Origin: an uncultured Lentisphaerota bacterium
Lineage (GTDB): Bacteria; Verrucomicrobiota; Lentisphaeria; Victivallales; UBA1829
Assembly: GCA_900320095.1 (NCBI GenBank)
Contig: ONQZ01000026.1
Coordinates: 1 to 33,271 of the forward strand
DNA: 33,271 nt
Direction: 5' to 3'
Part shown: in pieces, positions 30,210-33,271 of the stretch
How the letters are laid out: every line of letters begins with the position of its first letter
How positions within the stretch are numbered: position 1 is the stretch's first letter
Program-made: the position numbers and the translations under genes
The notes under the pieces: model-generated
Told to the model about the DNA's origin: nothing
Databases searched by the model: none
What the model saw: only the letters and a program-made list of their open reading frames with translations

Positions 30210-31412
30210 TTATGTGGATGTCAGAGTCTGCCGCAGGAGTTCTTTCGCTCGGTCCAGATCGGCAAGAAGGCCGGCGCGAACGGATGCGGCACACTGTTTG
30301 AACTCGTTCTGATGCGTCAGCGCCCATTCCACGGATTCGGTCAGACGCGGCAGGTCGAGGTCATCGGTGGTCCCGGCGGTCGTGAGGCCGAAGTGTGAGA
30401 GGAACTGCTCGATCTTGCTGCCGCGGGCGATGCCGACGCCGGGCACGAGGTTGTTCAGCCCCAGGATCAGCAGATGCAGACGGCTGCTGACGATCACGGA
30501 GCATTCCGCCGCAACGGCCTGGACTTCTTCGGGTTCGAGGAAACGGAGCGACAGAAAGCGATCCGGGTGCTTCGAGCGCTGTTTCAGCTCCTCCATCACG
30601 CGGAAATCCTTCTTCGGGTTCATCGGGATCGTCACGACGAGGAGCCCTGGATGCGTCTCGGCCATGCCGTCGAGCCAGCCGGTGAACTTGTCGAACTCGC
30701 GGATGCGGTTCTGTTCCGACACGCAGACCGCCATTCGCATTGACGCCGACCGGAAGAGGTTTCGTTCGGATTCGCTCCACGGGAGAGCCTCCGGCGCGCA
30801 CTGTTTCTGAAGAATTGCGGTATCGGCTCCGGCGACGGCGTCCGGGAACGGCGCACACAGGCGGAGCACCTCCAGCGACTTCGGATCGCGCAGGACGATC
30901 AGATCGCAGCGTCCAAGCGTTTGCGCCAGATGCTGCCGAATACAACGCACGCTCCGTTCGACCCAGCGTTTTTCCCAGTCAAAGCCGAAGCATTTTCTGA
31001 GCATATCCGCCAGCTTTTTCTTTTTTCCGCGGAGCGTGAAATAATACGGATTGAAGACGTCGTTCATCCCGACGCTCCATACGATCGTACGAACGCCTTT
31101 CGCCTGGGCTGTTTCGAGCAGGGTGCACGCCATTTCCGGGTAATCGGACAATCCGGTGGCCCCCGCCCAGATGTAGAAATCGACGCCGTCCAGCACTTCG
31201 CCGAGGCGTTCCGCTGGCACAGTGGGATCGAATCCGTACAGAGGCACCGTTTTCAGGCCGAACTTGCGTTCCGTCCCGGCACGGTCGCCCGTGCTCACGA
31301 TGAGTTCCGCATCCGGGCGAATCTCGCGCACAAGACCGATGACGGAGGCCAGAATCGCCTCGTCGCCGATATTGTCGCATCCGAACGGCACGCCGCCCAA
31401 CAGTATTTTCAT
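30210..31412 (-). CDS. Polysaccharide pyruvyl transferase family protein
   Basis: Encodes 400 aa. The start MKILLGGVPFGCDNIGDEAIL is the hallmark Gly-rich loop with N-x-G-D-E-A of the PS_pyruv_trans family (CsaB/WcaK/EpsO-like), a GT-B-like fold that transfers pyruvyl from phosphoenolpyruvate onto sugars as a ketal. The second half has RFLEPEEVQAVAAECSVIVSSRLHLLILGLNNLVPGVGIA, the conserved S-S-R-L-H segment before the last helices. Cytoplasmic; it adds negative charge to a surface polysaccharide or its precursor. It follows the F420-hydrogenase-beta-like gene by 36 bases, a pairing frequent in capsule and O-antigen loci. Confidence 0.9.
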   Translation of the reverse strand: MKILLGGVPFGCDNIGDEAILASVIGLVREIRPDAELIVSTGDRAGTERKFGLKTVPLYGFDPTVPAERLGEVLDGVDFYIWAGATGLSDYPEMACTLLETAQAKGVRTIVWSVGMNDVFNPYYFTLRGKKKKLADMLRKCFGFDWEKRWVERSVRCIRQHLAQTLGRCDLIVLRDPKSLEVLRLCAPFPDAVAGADTAILQKQCAPEALPWSESERNLFRSASMRMAVCVSEQNRIREFDKFTGWLDGMAETHPGLLVVTIPMNPKKDFRVMEELKQRSKHPDRFLSLRFLEPEEVQAVAAECSVIVSSRLHLLILGLNNLVPGVGIARGSKIEQFLSHFGLTTAGTTDDLDLPRLTESVEWALTHQNEFKQCAASVRAGLLADLDRAKELLRQTLTST

Positions 31413-31448
31413 CGTGAGTTATCCTTTCCTTTTCAACGGTGTGCATCC

Positions 31449-32594
31449 TCATTTACCGTTGAGCAAACGCAGGACTGTCCGTTTGCAGGCGCGCAACAGT
31501 TTGCGGAGAGGAGACGCCTTGCCGTAGTTGATCTTCGGTGCGATCTCCGCCCAATTCATCTTATAAAATGTATCACGCATCGGCTGACGCGGCGCCGGAT
31601 TCCGGAGCTGGCCGTTTCCCTGGCGTGCCTCTTCAGGCGTCCGTTCCTCCAGAAACAGCTTGTCCTGCACGGATTGAAGCAGTTTCCGGCCTTTTTCCGT
31701 GTTGACGAGGATCAGGGAACAGCCTTTCGACGGGTCGCCGTCGAAAGGGGTGTTTTTCCCGAGGCCCCAGAAATCCGCGAGCGTCAGGTCTCCGGTCCGC
31801 TCCATGCTGGCGTACGGGCACGCATAACAGGCTTCATTGTAGTCGCAGCCGGAGAGGAACGCACGGAGGAATTCGTTGTTCGTATCGTCGGAACGCCATT
31901 TAATGTCGTCCTGTTCCGAGATGCGGATGTAAAAATCGCCCCAGCCTTTGAGGTCGCGGAACGCAATGACGGAACGGTCGGGATCCGGGGAAAGATGATG
32001 CCGTTCCAGGTAGCTCCGGAATATCTTCTGACTCGGGATGCCGTGGCAGACCAAGTCGCAGGTGACGAGGTTATCGTACGGACGCCCCAGATACGTCAGC
32101 AGTCCGGCGACCTGGCACGGCGTGGCGGTGAACAGAACGGTCCTGCCACTTGCCAGTGTATCTTTGATCTTCCGGTAGATGCCGTCCGTAAAGCATTGAA
32201 CATATTTCGAACCGCGGAACCGAACCGTTCCGCCCGGCTGCTCGCAGAGTTCGTGTTTCAACACCATATCGCGGTCAAAACGGCATCCGCTGATCACGCC
32301 GCCGTTTCCGAGCACATATTCGCCGAGAACGGAATAAACTCCGCCGGAGGAGCTGGACGTGCGGACGGAATCATCCGTCGACCAGGCGGCAAACGCTCTT
32401 TCCGGGCTTCTTTTTTCCGGCGGATTCAGCACGTGGCAGGCCTTTCCGCACGCATCGCAGCCGATACAGCGGGATTCATCAATGGACGGGAAAAGGAACC
32501 CCTCTTCGGAGAGGTTCATCGAAATACAGGAGACCGGGCACGCATCCGCGCATGCCCCGCATCCGGTACAATGTTTCCGGTCGGCGATCTTCAT
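31449..32594 (-). CDS. Coenzyme F420 hydrogenase/dehydrogenase beta-subunit family iron-sulfur protein
   Basis: Encodes 381 aa. Two ferredoxin-type 4Fe-4S motifs at the N-terminus: CTGCGACADACP (C9, C12, C15, C19) and CIGCDACGKACH (C43, C46, C49, C53). The FrhB_FdhB N- and C-terminal domains follow: SSSSGGVYSVLGEYVL, VLFTATPCQVAGLL, DLVCHGIPSQKIFRSYL and the late Cys pair ACYACPYASMERTGDLTLADFWG. Members bind flavin and iron-sulfur clusters. In polysaccharide loci they accompany pyruvyl transferases and are thought to act on the sugar or its donor, but the reaction is unproven. The start overlaps the stop of the preceding gene (ATGA). Confidence 0.9.
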   Translation of the reverse strand: MKIADRKHCTGCGACADACPVSCISMNLSEEGFLFPSIDESRCIGCDACGKACHVLNPPEKRSPERAFAAWSTDDSVRTSSSSGGVYSVLGEYVLGNGGVISGCRFDRDMVLKHELCEQPGGTVRFRGSKYVQCFTDGIYRKIKDTLASGRTVLFTATPCQVAGLLTYLGRPYDNLVTCDLVCHGIPSQKIFRSYLERHHLSPDPDRSVIAFRDLKGWGDFYIRISEQDDIKWRSDDTNNEFLRAFLSGCDYNEACYACPYASMERTGDLTLADFWGLGKNTPFDGDPSKGCSLILVNTEKGRKLLQSVQDKLFLEERTPEEARQGNGQLRNPAPRQPMRDTFYKMNWAEIAPKINYGKASPLRKLLRACKRTVLRLLNGK

Positions 32595-33271
32595 TGGATA
32601 CCCCCGTTCCCGGATTGCCGCAGGGATGGGGCGTCCTTTGTGGCCGGGAGTTTCCGGGCATGTTTTTGTCTGGCCTTCTGCAACTTGATCCTCTGCTGTT
32701 CGATCCTCTTCTGTTCCGCCTGTTTCTGACTCCGCGCATAGGCGGCCTTGATGCTTTTCCGGTTGACGGCGATCACACCGACCAAGGCATACAGGATCAT
32801 TTGTCCGGCAAAGTTATTAAACTGTTTCAAGCTCCATTCCAGGGTAGAGTGCCAGTAATTGCAGGACAGTCCGGCGAACACCCCAATTGCAATACCGGAA
32901 CATGGTTTTTTTCTGAGGACAAAAAGACTGATAATGTCGGAGAAATAATAATACAGGAACCAAAGGATCAAAGTGCCAAGTCCCCACCAGCCGCATTCGG
33001 CAGCAACCAGCAGATAGATCGTCTCGACAATTCCGCCATACTGGGGCGCATCGTTTTCCCGGTAATAATCCTGAACATAGTCATATTTTGCCCCGGAATA
33101 CTCGGAATAATTGTTCGCGCCGAATCCGAGGCGGAAATCGTTTGCCATACGTTTTGAGGCAATGGCCAGAACGATTCGCGTATTCTTGGATGCCTCCGGC
33201 GCTTTGGTAAACCGCTGAATGATACGGGGAAGCGCATACCCCACAACTGACAGCATCACCAGCATGCCGAC
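32591..33271 (-). CDS. O-antigen ligase/polymerase-like membrane protein, 5' part outside window
   Basis: The frame is open to the last base, so the N-terminal part is missing. The visible 226 residues include the periplasmic stretch DFRLGFGANNYSEYS...YGGIVETIYLLVAAECGWWGL, the classic Wzy_C/O-antigen ligase signature (G-x-G-x-N-N at a strand, then a Y-L-L-x-x-A-E-x-G-x-x-G-L membrane helix). Two to three further membrane helices follow, and a long basic, Gln/Lys/Arg-rich cytoplasmic tail (about 60 residues). These enzymes polymerise or ligate lipid-linked glycans at the periplasmic face. It is the first visible gene of the minus-strand polysaccharide transcript and probably continues into a larger cluster beyond the window. 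Confidence 0.85.
   Translation of the reverse strand, partial: VGMLVMLSVVGYALPRIIQRFTKAPEASKNTRIVLAIASKRMANDFRLGFGANNYSEYSGAKYDYVQDYYRENDAPQYGGIVETIYLLVAAECGWWGLGTLILWFLYYYFSDIISLFVLRKKPCSGIAIGVFAGLSCNYWHSTLEWSLKQFNNFAGQMILYALVGVIAVNRKSIKAAYARSQKQAEQKRIEQQRIKLQKARQKHARKLPATKDAPSLRQSGNGGIQ

Overview
The window looks like chromosomal DNA of a GC-rich, Gram-negative bacterium. It has periplasmic coiled-coil proteins, a lipoprotein signal, a peptidoglycan amidase, ABC-2/Gld-type exporters and a polysaccharide locus. The combination of a GH43-like secreted enzyme with Gly-rich inserts, a large Sel1 lipoprotein, a Gld-like ABC operon and a short alanyl-tRNA synthetase would suit a PVC-group (Lentisphaerota/Verrucomicrobiota-like) gut bacterium. 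That placement is an inference: no rRNA, tRNA or other taxonomic marker RNA was recognised.

Layout. Bases 1-4258 are an accessory stretch: a partial DUF4942-like gene, a 61-aa glycine-rich small protein, and an AT-rich pair of divergent genes (an excisionase-type HTH protein and an 832-aa RepA/AAA_25-like ATPase) resembling a replication or excision module of a mobile element. Bases 4259-5215 hold no convincing protein gene. They do contain a near-consensus promoter, several hairpins and a strong intrinsic terminator, so they may encode a structured non-coding RNA. Bases 5216-7792 encode a secreted GH43-like enzyme whose F5/8C domain is interrupted by about 160 residues of Gly/Ala/Pro repeats. 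A GT-A glycosyltransferase (minus) and metY (plus) then diverge from a shared intergenic region. The metY leader carries an intrinsic terminator almost on top of its promoter.

Between metY and fumC lies a 1116-aa Sel1-repeat lipoprotein gene flanked by direct repeats. These repeats copy the last bases of metY together with its terminator. Bases 14673-18440 are a minus-strand operon alaS - STAS protein - fumC, followed by a PurN-like formyltransferase gene, also on the minus strand. Bases 19557-27951 form a tight plus-strand operon: secreted coiled-coil protein, ABC-2 permease, ATPase, permease-GldG fusion, DUF4340 protein and N-acetylmuramoyl-L-alanine amidase, followed by an MBL-fold hydrolase. 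It could be an envelope machine in which an ABC complex is coupled to peptidoglycan hydrolysis. Bases 28800-33271, minus strand, hold a polysaccharide locus (O-antigen ligase-like protein running off the window end, F420-hydrogenase-beta-like iron-sulfur protein, polysaccharide pyruvyl transferase) and a membrane coiled-coil protein with a possible AIM24-like domain.

Promoters recognisable by eye share a TTG-starting -35 box, a 16-17 nt spacer and most often TATATT as -10. The exact 12-mer GTGCTATATTAG occurs in two of them.
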